Below are positions 25,634-34,217 of a DNA stretch of 64,000 nt, one piece after another; position 1 is the stretch's first letter, and the number at the start of each line of letters is the position of its first letter. The notes beneath the pieces were generated by a model that worked only from the letters and a program-made list of their open reading frames with translations, ran no database searches and was not told the DNA's origin. The stretch is taken from contig CAJUKG010000001.1 of the NCBI GenBank assembly GCA_910586925.1, forward strand, positions 62,001 through 126,000. Direction: 5' to 3'. This DNA is from an uncultured Christensenellaceae bacterium (lineage in GTDB: Bacteria; Bacillota; Clostridia; Christensenellales; Pumilibacteraceae). A program made the translations under genes and the position numbers.

Positions 25634-26809
25634 ATGAGTAAACTCGAAGACCTAATAAAAGAATTATGTCCTGACGGGGTAGAGTATAAAACGGTTGGGG
25701 AAATATGTGCATTAAGTGCGGGCGGAGATGTGCCTAAAAATAGGTATAGCAAAATCGCGACAGATGATTATAAGATACCCATATATAGCAACGGCGTCGG
25801 AGATAATGCGCTATACGGCTATACGGATAAAGCGAAGATAAAGAGTGATTGCGTAACTGTATCGGCTCGCGGGACTATAGGGTATAGTGAATTGAGAACG
25901 CAACCGTTTTATCCGATAGTGCGTTTAATTTGTGCTGTGCCGAATGAAATGATGATACCGAAATTTCTTAAATATGTTTTTGAAACAATAACATTTCAAA
26001 TACCGAAAACGGGGATACCTCAATTAACGGTTCTCATGATTTCAAATATAATGATTCCCGTACCGCCTATCGAAGTACAGCGTGAAATTGTGCGAATACT
26101 TGACAAATTCACGGAGCTTACGGCAGAACTTACAGCAGAGCTTACGGCGAGAAAGAAACAATATGAATATTATAGAGATAAATTATTAAATGTAGAATTA
26201 AGAATTAAGAATGTAGAATGGAAAACATTGGATGAAGTTTGCGATATTGTTGATTATCGCGGCAAAACACCCAAGAAAACTAATGAAGGGGTATTTTTAG
26301 TTACGGCAAAAAATATTCGTAAAGGATATATCGACTATGAAAAGTCAAAAGAATATATTTCGGCAGAAGATTATAATATTGTAATGCGTCGCGGAACACT
26401 TAAAATCGGAGATGTTTTAATTACTACCGAAGCCCCCTGCGGTAACGTAGCGCAAGTTGATAGAGAAGATATAGCGTTAGCGCAAAGAGTAATCAAATAT
26501 AGATCTAAAGATAAACATTTAAGCAATGATTATTTGAAATACATTTTATTAGGCAAAAATTTTCAAGACAAGTTACAATCCGCAGCAACAGGAGGGACTG
26601 TTAAAGGCATAAAAGGAAGTCGTTTGCACAAATTGACTATTCCCATTCCGCCGCTTGACGAGCAAGAACGCATAGTGTCGATACTCGACAAATTCGATAA
26701 ACTTTGCAACGACTTATCGCAAGGCATACCCGCCGAGATAGAGTTGCGCAAAAAACAATACGAATACTACCGTGATAAGCTACTTTCTTTTAAGGCAAAG
26801 GCGGTATAG
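25634..26809 (+). CDS. hsdS: Type I restriction-modification specificity subunit HsdS (orphan)
   Basis: A 391-residue DNA-recognition subunit with two target recognition domains. TRD1 spans about 15-150 and TRD2 about 200-355; each ends in a conserved PPxxxQxxIVxILDKF helix (PPIEVQREIVRILDKF and PPLDEQERIVSILDKF) and RKKQYEYYRDKLL. The central spacer holds TELTAELTAELTAR, the TAEL repeat seen in EcoR124-type proteins, where repeat number sets the recognition spacing. The gene is AT-rich relative to potD and mnmG and stands alone: no hsdM or hsdR lies in the window. It may serve as an alternative specificity cassette for a system elsewhere, or be a stray. Confidence 0.92.
   Translation: MSKLEDLIKELCPDGVEYKTVGEICALSAGGDVPKNRYSKIATDDYKIPIYSNGVGDNALYGYTDKAKIKSDCVTVSARGTIGYSELRTQPFYPIVRLICAVPNEMMIPKFLKYVFETITFQIPKTGIPQLTVLMISNIMIPVPPIEVQREIVRILDKFTELTAELTAELTARKKQYEYYRDKLLNVELRIKNVEWKTLDEVCDIVDYRGKTPKKTNEGVFLVTAKNIRKGYIDYEKSKEYISAEDYNIVMRRGTLKIGDVLITTEAPCGNVAQVDREDIALAQRVIKYRSKDKHLSNDYLKYILLGKNFQDKLQSAATGGTVKGIKGSRLHKLTIPIPPLDEQERIVSILDKFDKLCNDLSQGIPAEIELRKKQYEYYRDKLLSFKAKAV
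26189..26221 (+). repeat. Dispersed AT-rich repeat inside the hsdS coding region
   Basis: AATGTAGAATTAAGAATTA plus AGAATGTAGAATGG, in frame, encoding NVELRIKNVEW between the spacer helix and TRD2. The same element is intergenic at 25594-25625 and, in part, at 19939-19954. Confidence 0.7.
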
Positions 26810-27320
26810 ATTTCTGCGCTCGCTTCGCTGTAAATCGTTGCATTATGCGGAGCGTCGGGGACGCCGCTCCCTACAATGGAAAGAAATTGCTCGACGATTT
26901 CGTAGGGCGTGACGTCCTCGGCACGCCGCGAACGATACGCTTTTGCAGAACTCCGCAAGCGCAATCGAAAGTCCCCTGTCATTTCGACCAAACGAGCGAA
27001 GCGAGTGCGCGGAGAAATCTCATGCGGGTAGTAATTGCAAGAACGACATTTAATTAGAATAGATTTCTCCGCTTCGCGCTCATTCTTCGCGCTTCGGTCG
27101 AAATGACAGAGTGGGAGCGTGTTCGTATCGCATGGTCGAAATGACAGGGTGGGTGCGTGTTTGTGTAGCAAATCGAAAGGGGGTTGCTTTAGAGATTCCT
27201 CGCTTCGCTCGGAATGACAAGTTTGTTTTGCATGGAGTATACGGCGGGCAACGAGAACTTTCCGCCCTACAATGTCGAAACGACACAGGGGAGCATTTCG
27301 GTATGGCTGTAAATCGTTCA
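26810..27320. repeat. Intergenic block of dispersed TTTCGACC/GGTCGAAATGACA repeats
   Basis: No gene is supported here. TGTCATTTCGACC...GGAGAAATCT at 26977-27020 is mirrored by AGATTTCTCC...GGTCGAAATGACA at 27062-27109, an inverted pair about 45 bases per arm. Further partial copies lie at 27134-27152 (GGTCGAAATGACAGGGTGG) and 27201-27230 (CTCGCTTCGCTCGGAATGAC). A GC-rich hairpin GGAGC/GCTCC lies near 26855. This is the kind of intergenic repeat that is scattered across many gut bacterial genomes. Confidence 0.65.
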
Positions 27321-27327
27321 TTCTTAA

Positions 27328-27356
27328 TTGACTTTACGATCGTGTTGTGATATAAT
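27328..27356 (+). promoter_or_regulatory. Sigma-A promoter of mnmG
   Basis: TTGACT (27328-27333), 17-base spacer, TATAAT (27351-27356). Confidence 0.85.
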
Positions 27357-27394
27357 CGTTTCCGAAGGTTTAGGGGCACGGAAAGTACATAACA

Positions 27395-29254
27395 ATGATC
27401 AAAAGTGTTAATTATGACGCAATAGTCGTGGGCGCGGGGCATGCGGGAATAGAAGCCGCGCTCGCGCTCGCGAGGACGGGTGCGAAAACGCTCGTCGCGT
27501 CCATTACCGTCGACAACGTCGGGTACATGGCGTGCAATCCGTCCATAGGCGGAACGGGCAAAGGTCATCTCGTGCGCGAGCTGGACGCGCTCGGCGGGTT
27601 TATGGGCATTGCCGCCGACGCGTGCGCGACGCAGATCCGCATGCTCAATTCGAGCAAAGGACTTGCGGTGCGGTCGCTTCGCGCTCAAGCGGATAAATAC
27701 AAATACCATGCGTTCACAAAGCGCGCGCTCGAGAGTGCGGAAAATCTCGATATGCGGCAGGACGAAATTTCGGCTATCGAGCGCGACGGCAAAGATTTCG
27801 TCGTCACTTGCGTCACAGGCAACGTTTATCGCGCTCGCACCGTCGTGATCGCGAGCGGGGTGTATCTCGACAGTACGATAATATGCGGGAGTTCGGTGCA
27901 AAAGCGCGGACCCGTATGTTTTTCGCGCAGCGACTATCTCGCGACGTCGCTTCGCGCGCTCGGTTTTGAACTGCGCAGATTCAAAACGGGCACGCCCGCG
28001 CGGCTTCTCGGCAGGACGATAGACTTCGACCGCTTGGAGATTCAGCCCGGCGACGACGTGCCGTACACGTTTTCCGCGCTCACCAAAAAACAACCGAAAA
28101 ACACGACCGTATGCTATCTCGGTTACACGAACGAGCGCACTCACGAAATCATTCGCGCCGCGCTCGAAAGTTCGCCGCGTCGACTTGGACTGATAACGGG
28201 TACGGGCGCACGGTACTGCCCGTCGATAGAGGACAAAATCGTGCGGTTCGCGGACAAATCCCGCCACGCGTTTTTCCTCGAGCCGGAAGGCGCGGGCACC
28301 GACGAGTGGTACATTCAGGGCATTTCCACTTCGCTCCCGCCGAGCGTTCAGCGTGATATGTACCGTTCCATATCGGGACTCGAGAACGTCGCGATAGTGC
28401 GCGATGCGTACGCGATAGAATACGAGTGCATCGACGCGCGTGAGCTTTTCCCGAGTCTTATGAGCAAGCGCATACCGGGGCTGTTCTTTGCGGGACAGGT
28501 CAACGGCACGAGCGGATACGAGGAAGCGGCGGCGCAAGGCATGCTCGCGGGTATTAACGCGTCGGCATATCTTCGCGGCATGTCGCCGCTCGTTCTCGAC
28601 CGCACGAACAGCTATATCGGCGTAATGGCGGACGACCTTGTGACCGTCGGGAGCGACGAGCCGTACAGAATGTTGACGGGGCGGGCGGAGTGTCGGTTGA
28701 GCCTGCGTCAAGACAATGCGGATCTGCGTCTTACCGAGCTTGCCGCGCCGTACGGCACTGTGTCCGAAAAGCGATCGAAGCTGTTGCGGCGCAAAAAGTC
28801 GGATATACAAAAATGCGAAAAACTGCTTAAAACGCCGCTCCCCGTCGAAACGGTACGCGAAATATTCGACGCGGCGGGCGAGGAGAGTGCGAAACAAATG
28901 ACGGCGGAAGAAGTTTTGAAGCGTCCGCGCGTCACGCTCGAGCTTTTCGACGAAAAAAACTCGCTTTTGAGCGGTATCATGCCGTCCGCGAAACTCGAAG
29001 CGTATGCCGCGGTGCGTTACGACAGCTATATCAAGCGTCAGTCCGCCGAACTCAAAGAAAAATCGCGGCTGGAAAACATGTCGCTTTCGCCCGACACCGA
29101 TTACCGCGAAATAGGCGGGTTGCGGCTCGAAGCGCGCGAAAAACTCGCCGCCGCGAAACCGCTGTCGATAGGTCAGGCGTCGCGCGTGCCCGGCGTAACC
29201 CCCGCCGACGTGTGGGTGCTGATAAACAAATTCCGCACTGCGGACGGCGAATAG
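27395..29254 (+). CDS. mnmG: tRNA uridine-5-carboxymethylaminomethyl modification enzyme MnmG (GidA)
   Basis: A 619-residue FAD enzyme that, with MnmE, adds carboxymethylaminomethyl to U34 of tRNAs reading NNA/NNG codons. The Rossmann motif VVGAGHAGIEAALALARTGA is at residues 10-29, followed by NPSIGGTGKGHLVRELDALGG (about 50-70), the conserved cysteine region KRGPVCFSRSDYLA, and GLFFAGQVNGTSGYEEAAAQGMLAG (about 365-390). The C-terminal helical domain has REIGGLRLEAREKL and SIGQASRVPGVTPADV. Length is normal. MnmE is not in the window; MnmA, for the same base, is at 2399. Confidence 0.97.
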   Translation: MIKSVNYDAIVVGAGHAGIEAALALARTGAKTLVASITVDNVGYMACNPSIGGTGKGHLVRELDALGGFMGIAADACATQIRMLNSSKGLAVRSLRAQADKYKYHAFTKRALESAENLDMRQDEISAIERDGKDFVVTCVTGNVYRARTVVIASGVYLDSTIICGSSVQKRGPVCFSRSDYLATSLRALGFELRRFKTGTPARLLGRTIDFDRLEIQPGDDVPYTFSALTKKQPKNTTVCYLGYTNERTHEIIRAALESSPRRLGLITGTGARYCPSIEDKIVRFADKSRHAFFLEPEGAGTDEWYIQGISTSLPPSVQRDMYRSISGLENVAIVRDAYAIEYECIDARELFPSLMSKRIPGLFFAGQVNGTSGYEEAAAQGMLAGINASAYLRGMSPLVLDRTNSYIGVMADDLVTVGSDEPYRMLTGRAECRLSLRQDNADLRLTELAAPYGTVSEKRSKLLRRKKSDIQKCEKLLKTPLPVETVREIFDAAGEESAKQMTAEEVLKRPRVTLELFDEKNSLLSGIMPSAKLEAYAAVRYDSYIKRQSAELKEKSRLENMSLSPDTDYREIGGLRLEAREKLAAAKPLSIGQASRVPGVTPADVWVLINKFRTADGE

Positions 29255-29279
29255 AGTTTTCGGGTACGGGCGAAAACAG

Positions 29280-29308
29280 TTGATATTATTTTCAAATAAT
29301 GTTACAAT
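29280..29308 (+). promoter_or_regulatory. Sigma-A promoter of the flavodoxin-tilS-rsmI transcript
   Basis: TTGATA (29280-29285), 17-base spacer, TACAAT (29303-29308). A short GTTTTCG/CGAAAAC hairpin without T run lies just upstream (29258-29277). Confidence 0.75.
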
Positions 29309-29359
29309 AAAGCGGTGACGTCGTTGCCCGATTTTTGCGGGCAGATAAAGGAGTTTAGC

Positions 29360-29932
29360 ATGAAAGGTTCGCTCTTGGTGATTTTCGCTTCCAAGCACGG
29401 TTATGTCAAGCGTTACGTCGATATTATCGGCAACGCGCTCGGTTGCGACGCCGTTCCGCTCGACAAGCTGAAAAAAGACATGTTCGGTTACGACAAGTAT
29501 TTGTTTATTTCGTCGGTGCGCGGCGGGGTCATTTCCGAGTTCAAAAAGTTCGCGAAATATCTTCCCGCGGTTGCGGACAAGCTCGTCGTGTGCGCCGTCG
29601 GCATGCTGCCGCGCGGCGAGAATACCGAGAAACAGCTCAAAGAGAACACGATACCCGTCGAGTACGAGGACAAGCTGCCCGTATTCTACGCGCAGGGCGG
29701 GTTTGACATGAACGAGCTTTCGGGCGGCGACAAAATGCGCATTTCCATGATCGAAAAACAGCTCAAGGGTCAGAGCGAGCCGGGCGAAGTGGGCGAGTTT
29801 GTGCTCGCCGCTATCAAGACGCCCGTGGACGAAGTAAAGACGGCGAACATCAAGCAACTTATAGATTTTCTCGACGGCAAATTCGTAGACCGCGCACTGT
29901 ATTGCCCGCCTGCGGAGGGCGACGGCGAGTAG
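29360..29932 (+). CDS. Flavodoxin-domain protein
   Basis: A 190-residue protein starting with LLVIFASKHGYVKRYVDIIG, the flavodoxin FMN-phosphate loop position, followed by YDKYLFISSVRGGVISEFKKFAKYL and LVVCAVGMLPRGENTEKQLKENTIP, the pattern of HemG/flavodoxin-5-like proteins. The electron partner is unknown. ATG 29360 has AAGGAG eight bases upstream; an in-frame ATG at 29315 has no such site. It is followed by tilS after only three bases, so it is co-transcribed with the RNA-modification genes. Confidence 0.78.
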   Translation: MKGSLLVIFASKHGYVKRYVDIIGNALGCDAVPLDKLKKDMFGYDKYLFISSVRGGVISEFKKFAKYLPAVADKLVVCAVGMLPRGENTEKQLKENTIPVEYEDKLPVFYAQGGFDMNELSGGDKMRISMIEKQLKGQSEPGEVGEFVLAAIKTPVDEVKTANIKQLIDFLDGKFVDRALYCPPAEGDGE

Positions 29933-29935
29933 ACC

Positions 29936-31246
29936 GTGAGCGGCGTTTTGCAAAACGTGACGCGCGTTCTCGAGGAATACGCGGGTAAAAAAATAGCGGT
30001 CGGCGTGAGCGGCGGGCGGGATTCCATGTGCCTTTTGCACGCCGTTTTGTCTTGCCGTATTTTCGATAGATCGGATATTTCCGTGCTTCACGTGAACCAC
30101 GGGCTTCGCGCCGAAGCGGACGGCGACGAGAATTTCGTGCGCGGGTACTGCGAAAAGAACGGCGTGGCGTTTCGCGCTTACCGCGTGGACGTAAAGCGCG
30201 AGTGCCGCGAAAAATCGCTTTCCGTCGAGCAGGCGGCGCGCGATCTTCGTTACGGCGCGTTCCGCTCGGCTACAGAGAGCGGCATTGCTGACGTTGTGCT
30301 CGTTGCGCACCACGCGCTCGACAACGCCGAGTCGGTGCTCATGCACATGTTTCGCGGCAGCGGACCGGACGGGCTTTGCGGCATGCGGGTCGCGAGCGGG
30401 TTTACGGTGCGCCCCCTTCTCGACACATATCCCGAAGAAATAGAAAAATACGTCGCCGATAACGGTATCGAGTACGTCGTCGACGGCACGAATTTTATCG
30501 ACGACGCGGACAGGAATTATATTCGACTGAACGTGTTGCCGCTCGTAATGAAGCGGTACGGCGGTGCCGTGCGGGCGATAAACGCGCTCGCGAGCGACAT
30601 GGCATTGTCTTGCGCCGCGCTCGACGGCATGCTCGACAGTATCAATATCGTATACGGCGGCGGGTGCGTATCCGTCAAAGACGCCGCGCTCGAGTCGCCG
30701 CTCGCAACGCGATACATGCGCCGCGCGCTCGCGTTCTTCTCGCTTACCGACGTCACGCGCGACATGCTTTCGCGTGCGGCGGAACTTGTTCGCATGCGGA
30801 CGGGCGCGACGGTGCCTATGAATAACGGCGTGGTCGCGGCGCGCGAGTACGGTTGCGTGACGCTGTTCATTCCGCGGGCGGAGTGCGACACCGAAAAGGA
30901 ACTCGTGCTCGGTCGCAATTATATCGACGGGCTTGCCGTGTGTTTGACGGAGGAGAATGTCGACCCGAAATCTGTGCGCGGCGGCGCGGTCGATATAGAC
31001 AAACTCGACGGCGCGACGTTGCGGTTCAGACGCGACGGCGATTATTTCACGCCGTGCGGCGGCAAGCGGAAAAAACTCAAACAGTTCTTTATCGACGGTA
31101 AAATTTGCAAGCGGTTGCGCGACAGAACGCCGCTTGTATGCCGCGGGAGCGAGGTGCTCGTAATAGTCGGCGTGCAGATCTCGGACGAAGTCAAGATCGA
31201 CGAAAACACGGTGCGCCGCGGCGTCGTGAGGCTGTATAATGATTAG
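29936..31246 (+). CDS. tilS: tRNA(Ile)-lysidine synthetase TilS
   Basis: A 436-residue ATP-dependent ligase that attaches lysine to C34 of the tRNA-Ile with anticodon CAU, changing it to read AUA. PP-loop GVSGGRDSMCLLHAVLS at residues 22-38, then LHVNHGLRAEADGDENFV, LSVEQAARDLRYGAF and VLVAHHALDNAESVLMHMFRGSG, all in family order. The C-terminal domain has RFRRDGDYFTPCGGKRKKLKQFFIDGKI. Start is GTG 29936. The 3' end overlaps the next gene by 8 bases. The serine-glycine PP-loop carries R in place of the usual V or L (GGRDS), a mild variation. Confidence 0.94.
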   Translation: MSGVLQNVTRVLEEYAGKKIAVGVSGGRDSMCLLHAVLSCRIFDRSDISVLHVNHGLRAEADGDENFVRGYCEKNGVAFRAYRVDVKRECREKSLSVEQAARDLRYGAFRSATESGIADVVLVAHHALDNAESVLMHMFRGSGPDGLCGMRVASGFTVRPLLDTYPEEIEKYVADNGIEYVVDGTNFIDDADRNYIRLNVLPLVMKRYGGAVRAINALASDMALSCAALDGMLDSINIVYGGGCVSVKDAALESPLATRYMRRALAFFSLTDVTRDMLSRAAELVRMRTGATVPMNNGVVAAREYGCVTLFIPRAECDTEKELVLGRNYIDGLAVCLTEENVDPKSVRGGAVDIDKLDGATLRFRRDGDYFTPCGGKRKKLKQFFIDGKICKRLRDRTPLVCRGSEVLVIVGVQISDEVKIDENTVRRGVVRLYND

Positions 31247-31910
31247 CGCGGACATAAAGCGACACGAAGCGGTCGAGCCGCTCGACGAAACTCACGCGAT
31301 AATACAGCCGTGCGACGGTTACAGATTCGGCGCGGATGCGGTCGCGCTCGCTTCGTTCGCGGCGGATTTTATCAAGCGCGAACACCGCGTGTTCGATATG
31401 TGTTCGGGGTGCGGGATCGTCGGTATTCTCGTCGCGATCGCGTGCGGGTGCGCTGTGGACGGCGCGGAACTCGACGGCGAGCTTTGGGATATGAGCGTGC
31501 GTTCCGCGGCTATGAACGAACTCGATAACGTGAACTTTTTCAACGCCGATATTCGCGACGTGTCGGGTTTTACCAAATGCGGATACGACGCGGTAGTGTG
31601 TAACCCGCCGTACTTCAAGGCGGGGAGCGTGCCGTCGAGCGTCGCGCCGAGCGCGAACAGTGAACTTTCGGTTACCCTTCGCGACGTGATTTCGGCGGCG
31701 AAATATCTGCTAAAGCCGCGCGGCGGACTGTATCTCGTTTACACTTCGACGCGGCTGGACGAGGCTGTTACGGAGTGTCGCGACGCGGGGTTCGCGGTCA
31801 AAAATATCACCGTGCTCGGGAGCGGCAAAACGTTCTTACTGCGGGCGGTGCGCGGCGGCAAGCCCGGCATGACGCTGAACATACGGAGGGAAAAACAATG
31901 CTCTATATAG
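31239..31910 (+). CDS. tRNA1(Val) (adenine-N6)-methyltransferase-like protein (TrmN6/YfiC family)
   Basis: A 223-residue SAM-dependent methyltransferase. The SAM loop is VFDMCSGCGIVGILVAIA at about 50-67, the acidic strand-2 end VDGAELDGELWDM, and the N6-adenine catalytic motif NPPYF at about 122-126. FRFGADAVALASFA precedes, as in the YfiC family (IIQPCDGYRFGADA). Family members methylate A37 of tRNA-Val; the substrate here is inferred from homology pattern. It overlaps tilS by 8 bases and rsmI by 13. Confidence 0.86.
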   Translation: MISADIKRHEAVEPLDETHAIIQPCDGYRFGADAVALASFAADFIKREHRVFDMCSGCGIVGILVAIACGCAVDGAELDGELWDMSVRSAAMNELDNVNFFNADIRDVSGFTKCGYDAVVCNPPYFKAGSVPSSVAPSANSELSVTLRDVISAAKYLLKPRGGLYLVYTSTRLDEAVTECRDAGFAVKNITVLGSGKTFLLRAVRGGKPGMTLNIRREKQCSI

Positions 31911-32722
31911 TCGCAACGCCGATAGGCAATCTCGACGAGATCTCGCGGCGCGCGCTCGACGTGCTCGGGTCGGTGGATGTTATCGCCGCCGAAGATACCC
32001 GCCACACCGCCGTGCTTTTGAACCGTTACGAAATAAAGACGCGCGTCATCGCGCATCACAAGTTCAACGAACGCACGTCCGCGCCCGGGATAATAGAGCT
32101 GCTCGAGAGCGGCAAGGACGTCGCGCTCGTTTCGGACGCGGGCATGCCGACGGTGTCCGATCCCGGGCACATTCTCATCGACGAAGTTATAAAGCGCGGG
32201 CTTGATTTTACGGTGGTGAGCGGTGCGTGCGCCGCTATCGACGCGCTCGTGCTGTCGGGACTCGATACGCGGAGTTTTACCGTGCTCGGGTTTTTGCCCG
32301 AAAAGGCGACGGACAGAAAGAAGTTCGTCGCGCCGTACAAGGCGGTGCCGTCGTCGCTCGTTTTCTACAGCGCGGTGCACGACATCAAAAAAGATCTGCG
32401 GTTTTTGTACGAGGAGTTCGGTGCGCGGCGCGTTGCGGTGTGCCGAGAAATGACCAAGCTGTACGAAACGGTCACCCGCGGCGTGCTCGGCGACGATCTC
32501 GACGTCACCGAAAAAGGGGAGTTCGTTATCGTCATAGCGGGCGCGGCACAGCCCGATTTTTCGTCGCTTACCGTAGAAGAACACTTGCTTTCCGCGGTAG
32601 CGGCGGGGGAAGTTTTGCGCGACGCGATAAAGTCCGTCGCCGCCGAGCGGCACGTCGCAAAGAGCGAGGTGTATGCGGTTGCGGTGAAGTTAAAAGCCGA
32701 CGGCAGGCTGAAGGACGAATAA
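31898..32722 (+). CDS. rsmI: 16S rRNA (cytidine1402-2'-O)-methyltransferase RsmI
   Basis: A 274-residue enzyme methylating the ribose of C1402 in the ribosomal P site. It begins LYIVATPIGNLDEISRRALDVL, contains AAEDTRHTAVLLNRYEI and VALVSDAGMPTVSDPGHILIDEV, and VVSGACAAIDALVLSGL, the order of the tetrapyrrole-methylase-like RsmI family. ATG 31898 has GGAGGG seven bases upstream. It overlaps the 3' end of the previous gene. Confidence 0.95.
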   Translation: MLYIVATPIGNLDEISRRALDVLGSVDVIAAEDTRHTAVLLNRYEIKTRVIAHHKFNERTSAPGIIELLESGKDVALVSDAGMPTVSDPGHILIDEVIKRGLDFTVVSGACAAIDALVLSGLDTRSFTVLGFLPEKATDRKKFVAPYKAVPSSLVFYSAVHDIKKDLRFLYEEFGARRVAVCREMTKLYETVTRGVLGDDLDVTEKGEFVIVIAGAAQPDFSSLTVEEHLLSAVAAGEVLRDAIKSVAAERHVAKSEVYAVAVKLKADGRLKDE

Positions 32723-32754
32723 AAGCATATTTTCGCGGCAATTTACATAAACGC

Positions 32755-32783
32755 TTGATTTTGAGAAATTTTTGCGGTATAAT
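32755..32783 (+). promoter_or_regulatory. Sigma-A promoter of dnaA
   Basis: TTGATT (32755-32760), 17-base spacer, TATAAT (32778-32783). Transcription would start near 32790, two bases before the dnaA ATG. Confidence 0.8.
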
Positions 32784-32791
32784 GGTGGAGT

Positions 32792-34138
32792 ATGAAAGAC
32801 GCTGATTCGATATGGCAGGAAATGCTGCCCAAAATAGAAGTCGAAGTCCATTCGTTGGGGTTCGACGTGTGGATAACGCCGCTCAAGCCGTTCAAGATAG
32901 AGGACGACGTGCTTGTGCTTTGCGCACCCACCGCGGGCGCGAAAATGGACGTTATTTCGCGGTATTTGCCGCTATTCAAGCGCGCCATGCGCGAGATAGA
33001 GGGCGCGCCCGCCGATATAGTCATAATTTCCGACGACGAACGCCCGCAACAGGTGGACGTTTCGTCGACCGCGCCGACCGCCGCGTCGGAGCCGAGTTCG
33101 CCCGTTACGCATAACGTGCTCAACCCGCGCTATAACTTTTCCGATTTCGTCGTCGGCAAGAGCAACCGCCTCGCGTACGAAGCGGCTCTCGCCGTGTCCG
33201 AGCGTCCCGGCGAAATGTTCAACCCGCTGTTTATTTACGGCGACGTCGGACTCGGCAAAACGCATATCATGCAGGCGATAGGCAACGACCTGCGCATGAC
33301 CCGTCCCAACCTCAAGATGATCTACGTGTCGATGAACGACTTTCTCAACGAGTTCGTATCGTCCATTCGTTCCAAAGACGGCGTGAATAACCAATCGTTC
33401 CGCGACAAGTACCGCAGCGTCGATCTTTTGATGATAGACGACGTGCAGTCTTTGAGTAAAAAGCCGAGCACGCAAGAGGAGATATTCAACACTTTCGAAG
33501 TGCTCAAAAATTCGGGCAAACAAATGGTATTCACGTCCGACCGCAGTCCGCAGGACATTCCCGACCTCGAAGGGCGGGTGCGGTCGCGGTTCATGTCGAG
33601 CATGGTTGTGGACATTCAGCCGCCCGATCTCGAAACGCGCATCGCGATACTGCAAAAGAAGTCACAGACCGCGAAGAAGAATATCGACATGCGCGAGCTT
33701 ACATATATCGCCGAGCACGTCACCGACAATATAAGAGAAATGGAAGGGGTGCTTACGAAAGTTATTTTCCTTTCCAAACTCTACGAGCGCAGAGTGGATC
33801 TCGCCATATGTCAGGAAGCACTCAAGGACTATCGCGTGCAGGAATGCGACGAGATAAGCATCGACGAGATAGTCGATTGCGTATGCAGGTATTTCGGCAT
33901 GCAAAAGGCGGACGTCGTGGGCAAGCGCAAGAACAAAGAAGTCGTCATGCCGCGCCAGATCGCCATATATCTCGTGAACGACATGATGACGCTGCCTCTT
34001 GCGGCTATCGGCGATTATTTCGGGCGCGAGCATACGACCGTCATGCACGCGCGCGACAAGATCGCCGCGCTCGTCGCGAGCGATAACGCTATAAAGACAC
34101 AGGTCAACGACATAAAGTCGCTCGTGCTTCGCAAATAA
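32792..34138 (+). CDS. dnaA: Chromosomal replication initiator DnaA
   Basis: A 448-residue AAA+ initiator. Domain I is at 1-80 (IWQEMLPKIEVEVHSLGFDVWITPLKPF), a short linker, then the AAA+ domain: YNFSDFVVGKSNRLAYEAAL, Walker A GDVGLGKTHIMQAIG (about 148-162), Walker B VDLLMIDDVQSL, and sensor RSRF. Domain IV ends with DYFGREHTTVMHARDKIAAL, the DnaA-box-binding signature. The start lies so near the predicted transcription start that the mRNA is probably leaderless; GGAG lies just before the ATG but would be mostly untranscribed. Unlike in most Bacillota, dnaN and recF do not follow, and I see no DnaA-box cluster nearby. Confidence 0.97.
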   Translation: MKDADSIWQEMLPKIEVEVHSLGFDVWITPLKPFKIEDDVLVLCAPTAGAKMDVISRYLPLFKRAMREIEGAPADIVIISDDERPQQVDVSSTAPTAASEPSSPVTHNVLNPRYNFSDFVVGKSNRLAYEAALAVSERPGEMFNPLFIYGDVGLGKTHIMQAIGNDLRMTRPNLKMIYVSMNDFLNEFVSSIRSKDGVNNQSFRDKYRSVDLLMIDDVQSLSKKPSTQEEIFNTFEVLKNSGKQMVFTSDRSPQDIPDLEGRVRSRFMSSMVVDIQPPDLETRIAILQKKSQTAKKNIDMRELTYIAEHVTDNIREMEGVLTKVIFLSKLYERRVDLAICQEALKDYRVQECDEISIDEIVDCVCRYFGMQKADVVGKRKNKEVVMPRQIAIYLVNDMMTLPLAAIGDYFGREHTTVMHARDKIAALVASDNAIKTQVNDIKSLVLRK

Positions 34139-34178
34139 CCGCGAAATCGGCAAAAACATAAAATGGGCGCGTTTGTTG

Positions 34179-34207
34179 TTGACAGGCGCGAATATTTGGT
34201 GTATATT
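34179..34207 (+). promoter_or_regulatory. Sigma-A promoter of the DUF1934-hydrolase pair
   Basis: TTGACA (34179-34184), 17-base spacer, TATATT (34202-34207). Start near 34214, four bases before the ATG. Confidence 0.8.
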
Positions 34208-34217
34208 ATATATTATC

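Noticed and set aside
25634..26809. A defence island around hsdS
   Set aside because: Only a specificity subunit is present; neighbours are polyamine uptake and tRNA modification genes, with no methylase, nuclease, toxin or CRISPR array.
26810..27320. CRISPR array in the repeat-rich intergenic block
   Set aside because: The repeats vary in length, occur in both orientations and lack regular spacers.
29256..29278. GTTTTCG/CGAAAAC hairpin after mnmG as terminator
   Set aside because: No T tract follows, and the next promoter begins immediately; it may be weak or incidental.
27080..31255. A 1391-codon open frame on the minus strand
   Set aside because: It is antisense to mnmG, the flavodoxin gene, tilS and the TrmN6-like gene, all with clear motifs and ribosome binding sites. 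Its translation is Arg/His-rich, typical of the complement of GC-rich codons, with no domain.
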